Notes: generated by a model from the sequence alone, not told the origin. DNA of 52,088 nt from Thermoleophilaceae bacterium (GCA_030448005.1 JAUJNT010000001.1:317438-369525); one strand, 5' to 3'. Positions 16,244 through 23,940 are shown, counted from the first letter of the stretch. Numbers and translations: made by a program.

Positions 16244-17167
16244 GTGAGGCCTCCACTCGGCAAGCAAGCCCGCCGGTTGCCCCGCCGGCGCACCCAAGTG
16301 ATCGAACCGAAACCAATCCCGCGGCCGCCCGCGGGCGCGCGCAACTTCGTGGTGGTGATCCTCGACTCGCTGCGGTGGGACTCCTGGAAGGCCTCCCCGC
16401 CGTCGAGCGTGACCGCGGCCCTCGGCGATGCGGAGCGCCGCTTCAGCTATGCCACCTGGACGGCACCCTCCCACCTCAACCTCCTGATGGGACTGCTGCC
16501 CCACACGAGCCCCGCGCACGTCTACGCCTCGGAGTACTACAAGCGGGACTTCCTGCGCTACAGCGAGCGCCTCGGCGTGGCCGACATGGAGTTCAAGCGG
16601 CTCCTTCCCTCGATCTTCCTGCCCACCTACCTCCGTCATGCGCTCGGGTACAGGACCCACGCGCGAGTATCGATGCCCGTGCTCAACAAGTTCACCGTGA
16701 TCAACCGCGACTTCGAGAGCTACGAGCTGATGCCGAGCCACAACGACATGGCCGCCATGGTCGAGGAGGTGCACTTCGACCCCGAGCGCCCGAGCTTCTG
16801 GCTGCTCAACGTGGGGGAGACCCACTACCCCTATGCCAGACCCGGCGAGGACACCTCGGACCTTCCCCACATCTCCGGGGTCCACGGGGTCTTCAAGAAG
16901 CTCGACCAGATCCGCGCGGAAGGCGGGGAGGCAGGTGAGTTCTTCGACCAGGCGCGGCTGAGGGAGCTCCACGAGCGTCAGATCGCCGTGCTCGAGTACC
17001 TCGACGGCGTGCTCGAGCGGCTGCTCTCCAAGTTGCCGCAGGACACGTGGCTCGTGGTGACCTCAGACCACGGCGAGCTGTTCGGTGAGGAGGGCTACTT
17101 CGGCCACGGGCCCGTCGCGCACGAGAAGGTGCTCGAGGTACCGTTCGTCGAGGGCCTGGTGCGCTGA
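16244..17167 (+). CDS. Sulfatase-fold (alkaline phosphatase superfamily) hydrolase, Thr nucleophile
   Basis: 307 aa from a GTG placed by a leaderless promoter. The first metal-site segment VVVILDSLRWDSW is near residues 37-49. The active-site motif reads TWTAPSH where formylglycine sulfatases have C/S-x-P-S/A-R, so the nucleophile position is Thr, as in the phosphodiesterase and phosphotransferase branches of the superfamily. Later metal ligands appear in VVTSDHGELFGEEG and the GHG-to-HEK segment. The protein ends soon after, with a short C-terminal subdomain. The substrate is unknown; transfer or removal of a phospho-group on surface glycan fits its position opposite the flippase. No membrane segment is visible. 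Confidence 0.8.
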   Translation: MRPPLGKQARRLPRRRTQVIEPKPIPRPPAGARNFVVVILDSLRWDSWKASPPSSVTAALGDAERRFSYATWTAPSHLNLLMGLLPHTSPAHVYASEYYKRDFLRYSERLGVADMEFKRLLPSIFLPTYLRHALGYRTHARVSMPVLNKFTVINRDFESYELMPSHNDMAAMVEEVHFDPERPSFWLLNVGETHYPYARPGEDTSDLPHISGVHGVFKKLDQIRAEGGEAGEFFDQARLRELHERQIAVLEYLDGVLERLLSKLPQDTWLVVTSDHGELFGEEGYFGHGPVAHEKVLEVPFVEGLVR

Positions 17168-17177
17168 GCTGAAGCAG

Positions 17178-17194
17178 GGCCCGACGAGCGGGCC
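17178..17194. terminator. Small hairpin between convergent sulfatase-like genes
   Basis: GGCCCG and CGGGCC form a 6-bp stem with a 5-base loop in the 31-base gap between two converging genes. No T-run follows. Weak candidate for a bidirectional terminator. Confidence 0.3.
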
Positions 17195-17198
17195 GCCG

Positions 17199-18617
17199 TC
17201 ACATGTAGCCCAGCAGCTTCATCTGGCGCTCGAGCTCCGCCAGCTCCTCCGGGGACGCCTCCGGCGCGACCGGCGGTGCCCCGGTGGGCGCCGGCGCGAC
17301 CGGGGTGCGCTCCGCATCCCGGATGGCGGCGCGCAGGCGGTCGAAGTCTCCGCCCGCCGCCGATGAGGCGAGCGGCGACTCCTCGAGCGGATCTGCCTTC
17401 AGGTCGTAGAGCAGCTCGCTGCCATTGCGCAGCACGATCTTGCGGGCACCGTCGGAGGCGCTCGTGAGCACCGCGGTCAGCCGCTCGAGGCCCTCCTCGC
17501 CCAGGTCGAGGTCGCGGACGAACCTCTGCACGCGCGGGTGATCGGCCGGGCCGGGAGGATCGAACTGGGACACGGGCATCGACGGGATCTGCCCGTATGG
17601 GTGCTCCGTAAGGTCGGCCGCGTCGGCCACCATGCGGGGGAGGTCGGCGAGGCTGAACGCCCCACCCTCGTCGGGAGCGCCCGGGCCGGCGGCCACGAAC
17701 GGCACGTGGATCAGCCGCTCGTCCAGCGAGAAGGCGTGCCCGAAGAGCGCGTTCTCGCCGAGGTTCTCCCCATGGTCGGAGGTCACGATAACGAGCGTCT
17801 CCTCCAGCAGCCCGCAAGCTTCGAGTGACTCGAGCACGCTCCCCAGCCAGTCGTCGGCGTAGGCCACCGAGCGTCCGTAGAGGTATCGCATGCGCGCCAG
17901 CGCGGAGTCGTGTATCTCCCAGCGGCCCCCGCAGGTCTTGCACACCCCGTAGAAGGACTGGTGCTCACGCGCGTCGTCTCCGGCGCGGATGCGGTCGAGC
18001 GTGCCCAGATCGTTCCAGGGACGGGGCGGGAGGTAGGGGGAATGGCACTCAACCAGGTTCACGAACCAGAAGAAGGGACGCTCGCGCTCCTCCGCCACCC
18101 AGCCGCGCAGAACGTCCAGGGCGCGGGCGGCTCCGTCGTCGTTCACGGAGCGCAGGCCCTCCCGTGCCCACCCGAGCCGCTGCCGGGGGCCGCTCTTTCC
18201 CGCCACCTGCATCGCCATCTGGTGGCGGGGCTCGATGTAGCTGAAGCGCTCGAACCCGATGTCGAAGCCGCAGTGGGGGGACACCCACAGGTTGGCGCTC
18301 ACCGCGCGGGTCTCGTAGCCCCCGGCTCGCAGCACTTCGGGCAGCATCCGGTCCCTGACGGCCTCGAGTCGCGGGCGGGCGCTCTGCGGAGTCTCCTCGG
18401 GGGGCTGGGTCAGCCCCAGGGCGCGCGGCATGAGGCCCGTGAACATCGACGCGTGAGCCGGAAGCGTCCACGAGGCGGTGGAGTACGCGTGGGGCAGCGC
18501 CTTGCCCCCGCGCGCCAGGTCCGCCACGGCCGGGCTCGACCCCAGTGGCGCCCCGTAGGGCTCGAAGGCATCCGCCCGCGCGGTGTCGAGCACGACGCAG
18601 AGGACGTTGGGCGCCAC
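17199..18617 (-). CDS. Second sulfatase-fold hydrolase, Thr nucleophile
   Basis: 472 aa, GTG start. The opening NVLCVVLDTARADAFEPYG is the usual first metal-binding strand. The nucleophile motif is SWTLPAHASMFTG, again with Thr in place of Cys/Ser, and TSDHGENLGEN plus GHAFSLDE supply the second metal site. A CxxC pair (VCKTCGG) lies mid-protein near residues 229-232, possibly a structural zinc site. The C-terminal part includes LLYDLKADPLEESPLA, the D-P-x-E-x-x-N-L-like element found in sulfatases. It is longer than its convergent neighbour and not a close copy. Proteins of this type often lie in polysaccharide loci; the substrate is unknown. Confidence 0.82.
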   Translation of the reverse strand: MAPNVLCVVLDTARADAFEPYGAPLGSSPAVADLARGGKALPHAYSTASWTLPAHASMFTGLMPRALGLTQPPEETPQSARPRLEAVRDRMLPEVLRAGGYETRAVSANLWVSPHCGFDIGFERFSYIEPRHQMAMQVAGKSGPRQRLGWAREGLRSVNDDGAARALDVLRGWVAEERERPFFWFVNLVECHSPYLPPRPWNDLGTLDRIRAGDDAREHQSFYGVCKTCGGRWEIHDSALARMRYLYGRSVAYADDWLGSVLESLEACGLLEETLVIVTSDHGENLGENALFGHAFSLDERLIHVPFVAAGPGAPDEGGAFSLADLPRMVADAADLTEHPYGQIPSMPVSQFDPPGPADHPRVQRFVRDLDLGEEGLERLTAVLTSASDGARKIVLRNGSELLYDLKADPLEESPLASSAAGGDFDRLRAAIRDAERTPVAPAPTGAPPVAPEASPEELAELERQMKLLGYM

Positions 18618-18693
18618 TCAGCGGACCGCTCAGCAGGGCGGCGTCCGGAGTGTCCGCAGCGGCACGCGACGCCGCACCCCCCTGGGCAACGCG

Positions 18694-18963
18694 CTACGCC
18701 GCATAGCGCTCAGCCGCGCGGGCGCGCGCCTTGGCCGCCTCGACCTCGCGGTCCTTGGGCGGGGCCGAGGTCACCAGCTCGCCCAGCAGCCGAGAGGAAG
18801 CTCCGGCCACGGCCTCGACGGCCCGCTCGAAAGCCGCCTCGTTGGCCTTCGAGGGCTTGGCGGCACCGCTGATCTTGCGAACGTACTGGACTGCCGCCGC
18901 GCGGATCTCATCCTCGGAGGCGGGGGGGTCGAAATTGTGGAGTGTACGAATGTTTCGGCACAT
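18694..18963 (-). CDS. DUF2277 family protein
   Basis: 89 aa. The opening MCRNIRTLHNFDPPAS, then AAVQYVRKISG and the PSKANEAAFERAVEAVA segment, is the DUF2277 signature, and length matches the family. It is a small helical protein of unknown function, widespread in actinobacteria. The C-terminal tail is Ala/Arg-rich and charged. The ATG follows TAACCT by six bases, so the mRNA is probably leaderless. A 76-base gap separates it from the sulfatase-like gene downstream. Confidence 0.92.
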   Translation of the reverse strand: MCRNIRTLHNFDPPASEDEIRAAAVQYVRKISGAAKPSKANEAAFERAVEAVAGASSRLLGELVTSAPPKDREVEAAKARARAAERYAA

Positions 18964-18969
18964 GCCGAG

Positions 18970-18975
18970 AGGTTA
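18970..18975 (-). promoter_or_regulatory. Leaderless -10 element of the DUF2277 gene
   Basis: TAACCT on the minus strand ends six bases before the ATG at 18963. Confidence 0.65.
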
Positions 18976-19078
18976 ACCGGCGGGTCAGCGGCGCCGGCTC
19001 GAGCCGCCTGCCGTCCAGAGCCCTCGGGCCCGCATCGTCATCATGCCCCGCTCACCTAGTGGACCCAAAGGAGAATCA

Positions 19079-19906
19079 GTGGGAGTTCTGGACGGAAAGG
19101 CAGCGATCGTCACCGGATCGGCGCGAGGCATCGGCCGCGCCACCGCCGATCTGCTCGTGGAGCACGGTGCGAGGGTCCTGATCAACGACCTCGACGGCGA
19201 CGTCGCCCAGGAGGCGGCCGCCGAGATCGGCGGTGAGACGGCCACCTTCGCCGGCGACCTCACCAAGGAGGGCATCCCGGAGAAGCTGATCGAGACGGCC
19301 GTCGAGGCCTTCGGGCAGATCGACATCCTGGTCAACAACGCCGGCTACACCTGGGACGGACCGGTGCACAAGATGTCCGACGAGCAGTTCCAGGCCATGC
19401 TCGACATTCACAACGTCGTGCCCTTCCGCGTGCTGCGAGCCGCCGCCCCGCATCTGCGCGAGCCGGCAAAGAAGGAGCGCGAGGAGGGAGTCGAGGTGTT
19501 CCGCAAGGTGGTGAACGTCTCGTCGGTGTCCGGCACCATGGGCAACGCCGGACAGGCCAACTACGCCTCGGGCAAGTCGGGCGTCGTGGGGTTGACCAAG
19601 ACCGTGGCCAAGGAGTGGGGTCAGTTCAAGATCAACGTGAACGCTGTGGCCTTCGGCTTCGTGGAGACGCGCCTGACGGCCGCCAAGGAGAACGCGGAGG
19701 CCTTCGACAAGGACGGCCAGAAGATCGAGCTCGGGATCCCGGAGCAGCTGCGCCAGGTGGCCTCCATGCTGATCCCCCTCGGCCGTCCGGCCACGCCCGA
19801 GGAGGCGGCCGGCGGCGTCTTCTTCCTCTGCTCGCCGTGGTCGAACTACGTGCACGGCCAGGTGCTGAACGTGACCGGCGGGCAGTTCACCGGGATGACG
19901 AGCTAG
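19079..19906 (+). CDS. SDR-family 3-oxoacyl-ACP reductase-like oxidoreductase
   Basis: 275 aa from a GTG with AAAGGAG five to six bases upstream; the in-frame ATG at 19043 has no such site. The NAD(P) motif TGSARGIG is at 12-19 and the NNAG motif near 90. The catalytic set is S (VNVSSVSG), Y and K (ANYASGK), as in FabG. An insert with EPAKKEREEGVEVF before the catalytic Ser is longer than in classic FabG. The C-terminus VLNVTGGQFTGM is typical of FabG-like members. The substrate is probably a beta-ketoacyl thioester or a hydroxy compound. It stands alone and is followed by a strong hairpin. Confidence 0.9.
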   Translation: MGVLDGKAAIVTGSARGIGRATADLLVEHGARVLINDLDGDVAQEAAAEIGGETATFAGDLTKEGIPEKLIETAVEAFGQIDILVNNAGYTWDGPVHKMSDEQFQAMLDIHNVVPFRVLRAAAPHLREPAKKEREEGVEVFRKVVNVSSVSGTMGNAGQANYASGKSGVVGLTKTVAKEWGQFKINVNAVAFGFVETRLTAAKENAEAFDKDGQKIELGIPEQLRQVASMLIPLGRPATPEEAAGGVFFLCSPWSNYVHGQVLNVTGGQFTGMTS

Positions 19907-19913
19907 GAGAATC

Positions 19914-19935
19914 CCGGGGGGCTCGCGCCCCCCGG
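19914..19935 (+). terminator. GC hairpin after the SDR gene
   Basis: Perfect 9-bp stem CCGGGGGGC/GCCCCCCGG with a TCGC loop, eight bases past the SDR stop codon. No T-run follows, as is common in GC-rich actinobacteria. Confidence 0.6.
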
Positions 19936-20020
19936 AACCCCCAGCGCGTTTGAGTTCTCCGCCGGCCTCCGGCGAGGGCCCGGTTTGGTTAGGGCTCAGG
20001 CTCCGGCTTGCGACCCCTGG

Positions 20021-20088
20021 CCCCTGCGGGGCCGCGGTCGCCCCTGCGGGGCCGCGAGCGCCCCTGCGGGGCCGCGGTCGCCCCTGCG
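20021..20088. repeat. 20-bp tandem repeat, 3.4 copies
   Basis: Units start at 20021, 20041 and 20061, with an 8-base partial at 20081. The unit is CCCCTGCGGGGCCGCGGTCG, with a two-base difference in the second copy. Each unit contains a CCCC-TGC-GGGG hairpin. The repeat sits in the 373-base gap between the SDR and the first ferritin-like gene, where I see no coding sequence. Direct abutting units with no spacers rule out a CRISPR array. Confidence 0.9.
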
Positions 20089-20122
20089 CGCCCTCGGAGC
20101 GCGAGCCGCCGGCGCCAGATCA

Positions 20123-20161
20123 CTTGTTCCCGAGCACTCGAGGGAGCTTTTCAGGAACAAG
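20123..20161. repeat. Inverted repeat CTTGTTCC ... GGAACAAG
   Basis: Two perfect 8-base arms are separated by 23 bases that include a CTCGAG palindrome and a TTTT tract. It may form an RNA hairpin or be a protein site. It lies in the SDR to ferritin-like intergenic region, about 120 bases downstream of the minus-strand ferritin-like stop. Confidence 0.5.
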
Positions 20162-20242
20162 AGGTCCGTCCGGCACCGGGGCAACCCCACCTCGCGGCCG
20201 CGAGCGTTGAAACGGTCACGGGTGGACGTAGGGCAAGGGGCG

Positions 20243-20270
20243 CCGGGGGCTCCGGGGCGGGAGCCCCCGG
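20243..20270. terminator. Strong hairpin downstream of first ferritin-like gene
   Basis: Perfect 11-bp stem CCGGGGGCTCC/GGAGCCCCCGG with a 6-base loop, ten bases past the minus-strand stop at 20280. On the plus strand it is followed by GTTTCTC. Likely a bidirectional terminator. Confidence 0.6.
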
Positions 20271-20279
20271 GTTTCTCGC

Positions 20280-21077
20280 TTAGACAGGCTTGAGGGTGTT
20301 CACCCTCGTCCTGCCAACCGACGGGGTGCGCTTGCGGACCTCGTCGAAGTCGTAGAACCTGCCCGGTGCGCTGCCCTTGGCTCCGAACCCGAACCCTGCG
20401 TCCTGGAGCAGCTTCACGGCGTCGCCGATCTGCGTGAACGTGTACTTCATGAACACGCGATCGTTGCCGAGCTTGCCGAGCGACTGGCGCGCGAGCGCCC
20501 GGTGGACGGCCTCGGTGCCCATGAACTCTCCGGTGAAGCGAGCCTCCTTGCCCTTGCCCGCGTTGGCGAAAACGGTGGTGCCGATGAGGTAGGCGTTGAT
20601 GAAGATCTGATCCCCCGCCTCGAGGGTGGTCAGAAGTCCCTTCGGGCTCTTGAAGACGGCGTTCGGGACCCAGATCTTCTTCGTGAGCGACTTTGCCCCC
20701 AGGCTCGCCAGCACGTCGTGGTGGATGAGCTCCTCACGGGCGGCTGCACGCACGTTGCGGTAGGTGACCTTGTCGAGGCGCCGCTTGTCGGCCACCCGCC
20801 TGCCGCGGCGGTTGACCGTGCGGGGCTTGAGCTTCTCGGGCCCGACCGTGTTGACGATGGTGGCCAGCACCTCGGCGGTAGCAGCCACGTTAAGGATGGT
20901 CGTGGCGTCGTTGGCCAGCATCTGGGCGTGCGCCTGGTCGTTGTTGACGAGGCTCAGAAGGCCCATGCTGCCAACGGCCGCGGCCGCACCTCCCACGAAG
21001 CGGCGGCGCGTGTGTGCGGACTGCTCGGCGTTGTCGCGGTCGATCGCCGCGTAGGCGATGTTCAAAGCTTCTGACAT
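20280..21077 (-). CDS. Tat-exported ferritin-like domain protein (copy 1)
   Basis: 265 aa; ATG with AAGGAAGG about 6-7 bases upstream. The N-terminus has about 24 polar residues, then TRRRFVGGAAAAVGSMGLL, a Tat-like signal, with a cleavage-like AHAQ site. The mature part is a helical ferritin-like (Ferritin_2/DUF4439-type) domain with Glu/His positions in TAEVLATIVN, REELIHHDVL and FTGEFMGTEAVHRALARQSL that could bind two metals. Family members are exported and poorly understood; metal or oxidant handling is inferred. About half the residues match the gene at 21258. Relative to that copy, it has a basic insertion (RTVNRRGRRVADKRRLDK) before the central helix. Confidence 0.85.
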   Translation of the reverse strand: MSEALNIAYAAIDRDNAEQSAHTRRRFVGGAAAAVGSMGLLSLVNNDQAHAQMLANDATTILNVAATAEVLATIVNTVGPEKLKPRTVNRRGRRVADKRRLDKVTYRNVRAAAREELIHHDVLASLGAKSLTKKIWVPNAVFKSPKGLLTTLEAGDQIFINAYLIGTTVFANAGKGKEARFTGEFMGTEAVHRALARQSLGKLGNDRVFMKYTFTQIGDAVKLLQDAGFGFGAKGSAPGRFYDFDEVRKRTPSVGRTRVNTLKPV

Positions 21078-21128
21078 GCATCCCTTCCTTGAGTTTCCGG
21101 TATCCCCCCCTGCGCGCCCCGGAGCCCT

Positions 21129-21164
21129 ACCGGATCACCCAGACACAGGGGTGCGCGGGCGCCA
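21129..21164 (-). promoter_or_regulatory. Shared element upstream of ferritin-like copy 1
   Basis: On the minus strand it reads TGGCGCCCGCGCACCCC, a spacer, then GGGTGATCCGGT, starting 52 bases upstream of the ATG at 21077. The same two blocks precede copy 2 at nearly the same distance. Candidate promoter or operator for joint control. Confidence 0.5.
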
Positions 21165-21257
21165 ACCGACGGGCAGTCACGGGATGACTCGTAGCCCGGT
21201 CTGGATCGGATCGGGACGGGCGCGCCGGCGCCCGTCCCAACCGATCTGCCCCGGCTA

Positions 21258-22019
21258 CTAGCGGGGCTTGCGAGTGTTGACCGCCCGTGGGTTCGGCGTG
21301 CGCTTGCGCACGTCCTTGAAGCTGTAGAAGGCACCGGGGCCCTTGCCCCGCTTGCCAAAGCCGAAGCCGGCCTTCTGCAACATCGCCACAGCCGTCTCGA
21401 TCCTCGAGAAGGAGTACCTCATGAACACGCGGTCGTTTCCGAGCTTCCCCAGCGACTGACGCGCCAGCGCCCTGTGCACGGCTTCAGCCCCCATGAACTC
21501 CCCGGTGAAACGCGCGAACTTGGCGTTCTTGGCCCCACCCGCGGTGGCAAACGCGGTCGTCCCGATCAGGTATGCGTTGATGAAGATCTGATCACCGGCC
21601 TCGAGCGTCTTCAGAAGCCCGTCGCGCGACGCGAAAACCGCGTCGGGAACCCAGATCTTCGTCGTCAGCGGCTTGCCACCGACGGACGTCAAGACGTTGT
21701 AGTGGATCAGCTCCTCGCGCGCCGCCGCCCGCACGTTCGCGAGCGTCTCATCCCTCCCTAGCTCCCTGACGAGCCGCTCGGCCCCGACCGTGTTCACGAT
21801 CGTGGCGAGGACTTCCGCCGTAGCCGCAATGTTCAGAATCGTCTGCGGGGTGTTCCTGGCCGCACGCGCGGCCCACGCGTCATCGTTGACCAGGCCCAGG
21901 ACGCCCAACGTCCCCAGCGAAGCCGCCGCGCCTCCCACGAGCTTGCGACGGGTCAGCGCGGACTCCTCACCTGCCTGCTCGTCGATCGCGTCGTACGTGA
22001 TGTTCAAGGCTTCTGACAT
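21258..22019 (-). CDS. Tat-exported ferritin-like domain protein (copy 2)
   Basis: 253 aa; ATG with GAGGAGGG about 3 bases upstream. The opening MSEALNITYDAIDEQAGEES nearly repeats copy 1, then LTRRKLVGGAAASLGTLGVL gives the Tat-like signal. The helical domain shows the same candidate ligands: TAEVLATIVN, REELIHYNVL and FTGEFMGAEAVHRALARQSL. The C-terminus keeps the AGFGFGKRGKGPGAFYSFKD block. The 180-base gap to copy 1 holds the shared element, suggesting each gene has its own promoter. A tandem duplication followed by divergence is the clear origin. Molecular role unknown; metal binding is inferred from the fold. Confidence 0.85.
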   Translation of the reverse strand: MSEALNITYDAIDEQAGEESALTRRKLVGGAAASLGTLGVLGLVNDDAWAARAARNTPQTILNIAATAEVLATIVNTVGAERLVRELGRDETLANVRAAAREELIHYNVLTSVGGKPLTTKIWVPDAVFASRDGLLKTLEAGDQIFINAYLIGTTAFATAGGAKNAKFARFTGEFMGAEAVHRALARQSLGKLGNDRVFMRYSFSRIETAVAMLQKAGFGFGKRGKGPGAFYSFKDVRKRTPNPRAVNTRKPR

Positions 22020-22074
22020 GCACCCTCCTCGAGTCTTTTCGGGATCAACCCCCTATTGGCGAGGCAGCGGGGTC

Positions 22075-22107
22075 ACCGGATCACCGAGAACGGGTGCGCG
22101 TGCGCCA
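22075..22107 (-). promoter_or_regulatory. Shared element upstream of ferritin-like copy 2
   Basis: On the minus strand it reads TGGCGCACGCGCACCCG, a short spacer, then CGGTGATCCGGT, starting 56 bases upstream of the ATG at 22019. It matches the element before copy 1, with a spacer about three bases shorter. Confidence 0.5.
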
Positions 22108-22149
22108 GCTTCCCGCGAGCCGCTCGCTCCCTTCGCGTCGGGCGGCGGC

Positions 22150-22155
22150 TAGGGT
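22150..22155 (+). promoter_or_regulatory. Leaderless -10 element of the MBL-fold gene
   Basis: TAGGGT ends six bases before the ATG at 22162. There is no Shine-Dalgarno sequence. Confidence 0.65.
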
Positions 22156-22161
22156 CTGGCG

Positions 22162-23067
22162 ATGGGCACCGCCGCAGAGCCCCGGCCCGCAGAGCTACCG
22201 CTCTCCGGCGGGAGGGACGGTGCCACCGTGCGCCTTCATCCCCTGCTCTGCGCGCGGATGATCGCGCCGCCGGCGTTCCTCGAGCGGGTCGACGGGCGCA
22301 TGGGCCGCTTGAAGGCGCTGGGGGTGCGCGTACCCCGGGAAGAGTGGGTTCAGATTCCGGTGGTCGCCTTCCTCGTCGAGCACCCCACGGCGGGGCCGGT
22401 CCTCGTTGACACCGGCCTCCACCCGGCCGCGGCGGTTGACCCCAAGCAGGCGCTCGGCTCGCTTCTGGGCATTCTCTTCAAGGATCTGGAGATGGACGCG
22501 AACGAGGCGGTGGCCGCCCAGCTGCGCGATCGGGGAGTGGATCCGGCGAAGGTCAAGACCGTGGTGATGACCCACCTGCACTCTGACCACGCGAGCGGCA
22601 TCGCCGAGTTTCCCGGCGCCACCTTCGTTCTGAGCGCCAAGGAGTGGGAGGCGGCCTCCGACGGGCGCCAGACCGACGGCTACCTGCGCAGGCAGTACGA
22701 CCACGCCTTCGACTACCGCACGCTCGACTTCGACGCCGCCGACGCCGACTCGTTCGCCACCTTCGGCCGCTCCTTCGACATCTTCGGCGATGGCAGCGTG
22801 CGGATGGTGTACACCCCCGGCCATACGCTCGGGCACTGCTCGGTGATCCTGCGGCTCAAGGGAAGGGAGGCACTGATCGCCGGGGACGCCGCCTACACCA
22901 TGCGCACGATCCGGGAGTCCCACCTGCCGTTCAAGATGGACGACGAGCACCGCTTCAGGCGCTCGCTGCGCGAGATCGAGCTCTACCTGAAGGCAACCCC
23001 GGACGCGCTCGTGATCCCGGGCCACGACATGGAGGCCTGGCGCCGGCTCGACTCGGTCTACGAGTGA
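22162..23067 (+). CDS. MBL-fold hydrolase, N-acyl-homoserine-lactonase-like
   Basis: 301 aa. The metallo-beta-lactamase motif HLHSDH is at 138-143 (H138, H140, D142, H143). Further ligands are in GHTLGHCS, AGDAAYT and the PGHDME segment near the C-terminus, so both zinc sites look complete. The VDTGLHPAA strand and overall layout resemble the AttM/AiiA-type lactonase group, which opens acyl-homoserine or other lactone rings. Many members of that group act on other lactones or are untested, so quorum quenching is only a possibility. No signal peptide; cytoplasmic. It is divergent from the ferritin-like pair and ends near a hairpin facing plsC. Confidence 0.85.
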   Translation: MGTAAEPRPAELPLSGGRDGATVRLHPLLCARMIAPPAFLERVDGRMGRLKALGVRVPREEWVQIPVVAFLVEHPTAGPVLVDTGLHPAAAVDPKQALGSLLGILFKDLEMDANEAVAAQLRDRGVDPAKVKTVVMTHLHSDHASGIAEFPGATFVLSAKEWEAASDGRQTDGYLRRQYDHAFDYRTLDFDAADADSFATFGRSFDIFGDGSVRMVYTPGHTLGHCSVILRLKGREALIAGDAAYTMRTIRESHLPFKMDDEHRFRRSLREIELYLKATPDALVIPGHDMEAWRRLDSVYE

Positions 23068-23085
23068 TGCACAGGAGACCGCGCC

Positions 23086-23105
23086 CCGCCGGAGGACCCC
23101 GGCGG
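23086..23105. terminator. Hairpin between convergent MBL and plsC genes
   Basis: 7-bp perfect stem CCGCCGG/CCGGCGG with a 6-base loop, 19 bases past the MBL stop and 35 bases past the plsC stop. Probable shared terminator without a T-run. Confidence 0.45.
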
Positions 23106-23139
23106 CGTGGCACAACAGCGGTTTCTGCGGAGCCGGCTG

Positions 23140-23931
23140 CTAGCGCCCGGCAGCTGTGGCCTGGCCGCCACGCCGCGCGGCCCGGGCTGCCCTCACCGTG
23201 GCGCTGCGGCCGTTCTCGCGGAGCCCGCGCCAGAGCGCCTGGATGCGAGCGAAGATCTCCTCAGAGGCGGCCTGGCACTGCGCGCGGTCGGGCGCGTCGA
23301 CCCGCTCGAAGCGGATCGGGTCGCCGAACTGCAGCGTCACCTTGGGGAACTGGAGGCGCTTCCAGTCGCGCACTCGCTCGGATCCCGCCAGACCGCAGGG
23401 TACGACCGGGGCACCCGACTCGAGCGCCAGCCGGCCGATCCCTGGCTTGGCCTCCCCGAGCTCACCGGTCCGCGAGCGGCCGCCCTCGCAGTACATCACC
23501 ACGATCCCGCCCCGCGCGAGCACGGCGTGAGCGGTCTTGAAGGCCTCCTCGTCGCGGTGGCCGCGGCGCACCGGGAAGACACCGCCGTTGTGGTAGACGA
23601 CCTGCATCGGGAAGGTGAAGAGCTGGGACTTGGCCATGAACTGGACCTTGCGCCGGAGGTAGATGGCCACGAAGAAGTGGTCCAGGAACGAGAAGTGGTT
23701 CGGCGCGATGATCACCGGTCCGTCGGCCGGGACCTTTTGCGAGTCGATCGCCCGGGTGCGGAAGAAGAGCAGCAGGTAGGGGGTCACGATGAGGCGCACC
23801 ACCTCGTACATCCAGTTGGGCGGCTTGGCGCGCGTACGAGCGTGGAAGCGGGCGAAGTGCTCGGCGGGTCGCTCGTCCCTATAGACCTGCGGCTTCAGCG
23901 AGCCCTTCGGCTGAGATCGCTCCGGCGACAT
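23140..23931 (-). CDS. plsC: 1-acyl-glycerol-3-phosphate acyltransferase (PlsC-like)
   Basis: 263 aa. The acyltransferase H-x4-D motif is NHFSFLD (H79, D84). The substrate-binding motif is CEGGRSRTGE near 155, and the PVVPCGLAG strand follows. A hydrophobic segment near 44-58 would place it on the membrane. The family adds the second acyl chain to lysophosphatidate in phospholipid synthesis. It starts nine bases after glpK ends, so the pair is an operon that turns glycerol into glycerol-3-phosphate and feeds lipid assembly. The exact acyl acceptor is inferred from family and context. Confidence 0.88.
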   Translation of the reverse strand: MSPERSQPKGSLKPQVYRDERPAEHFARFHARTRAKPPNWMYEVVRLIVTPYLLLFFRTRAIDSQKVPADGPVIIAPNHFSFLDHFFVAIYLRRKVQFMAKSQLFTFPMQVVYHNGGVFPVRRGHRDEEAFKTAHAVLARGGIVVMYCEGGRSRTGELGEAKPGIGRLALESGAPVVPCGLAGSERVRDWKRLQFPKVTLQFGDPIRFERVDAPDRAQCQAASEEIFARIQALWRGLRENGRSATVRAARAARRGGQATAAGR

Positions 23932-23940
23932 GCCCCCCGT

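Noticed and set aside
20021-20088. Possible CRISPR array
   Set aside because: Units of 20 bases abut with no spacers, and no cas genes are in the window.
22162-23067. Firm call of quorum-quenching AHL lactonase
   Set aside because: The motifs fit the fold, but the same motifs occur in lactonases and hydrolases with other substrates and no quorum-sensing genes are nearby.
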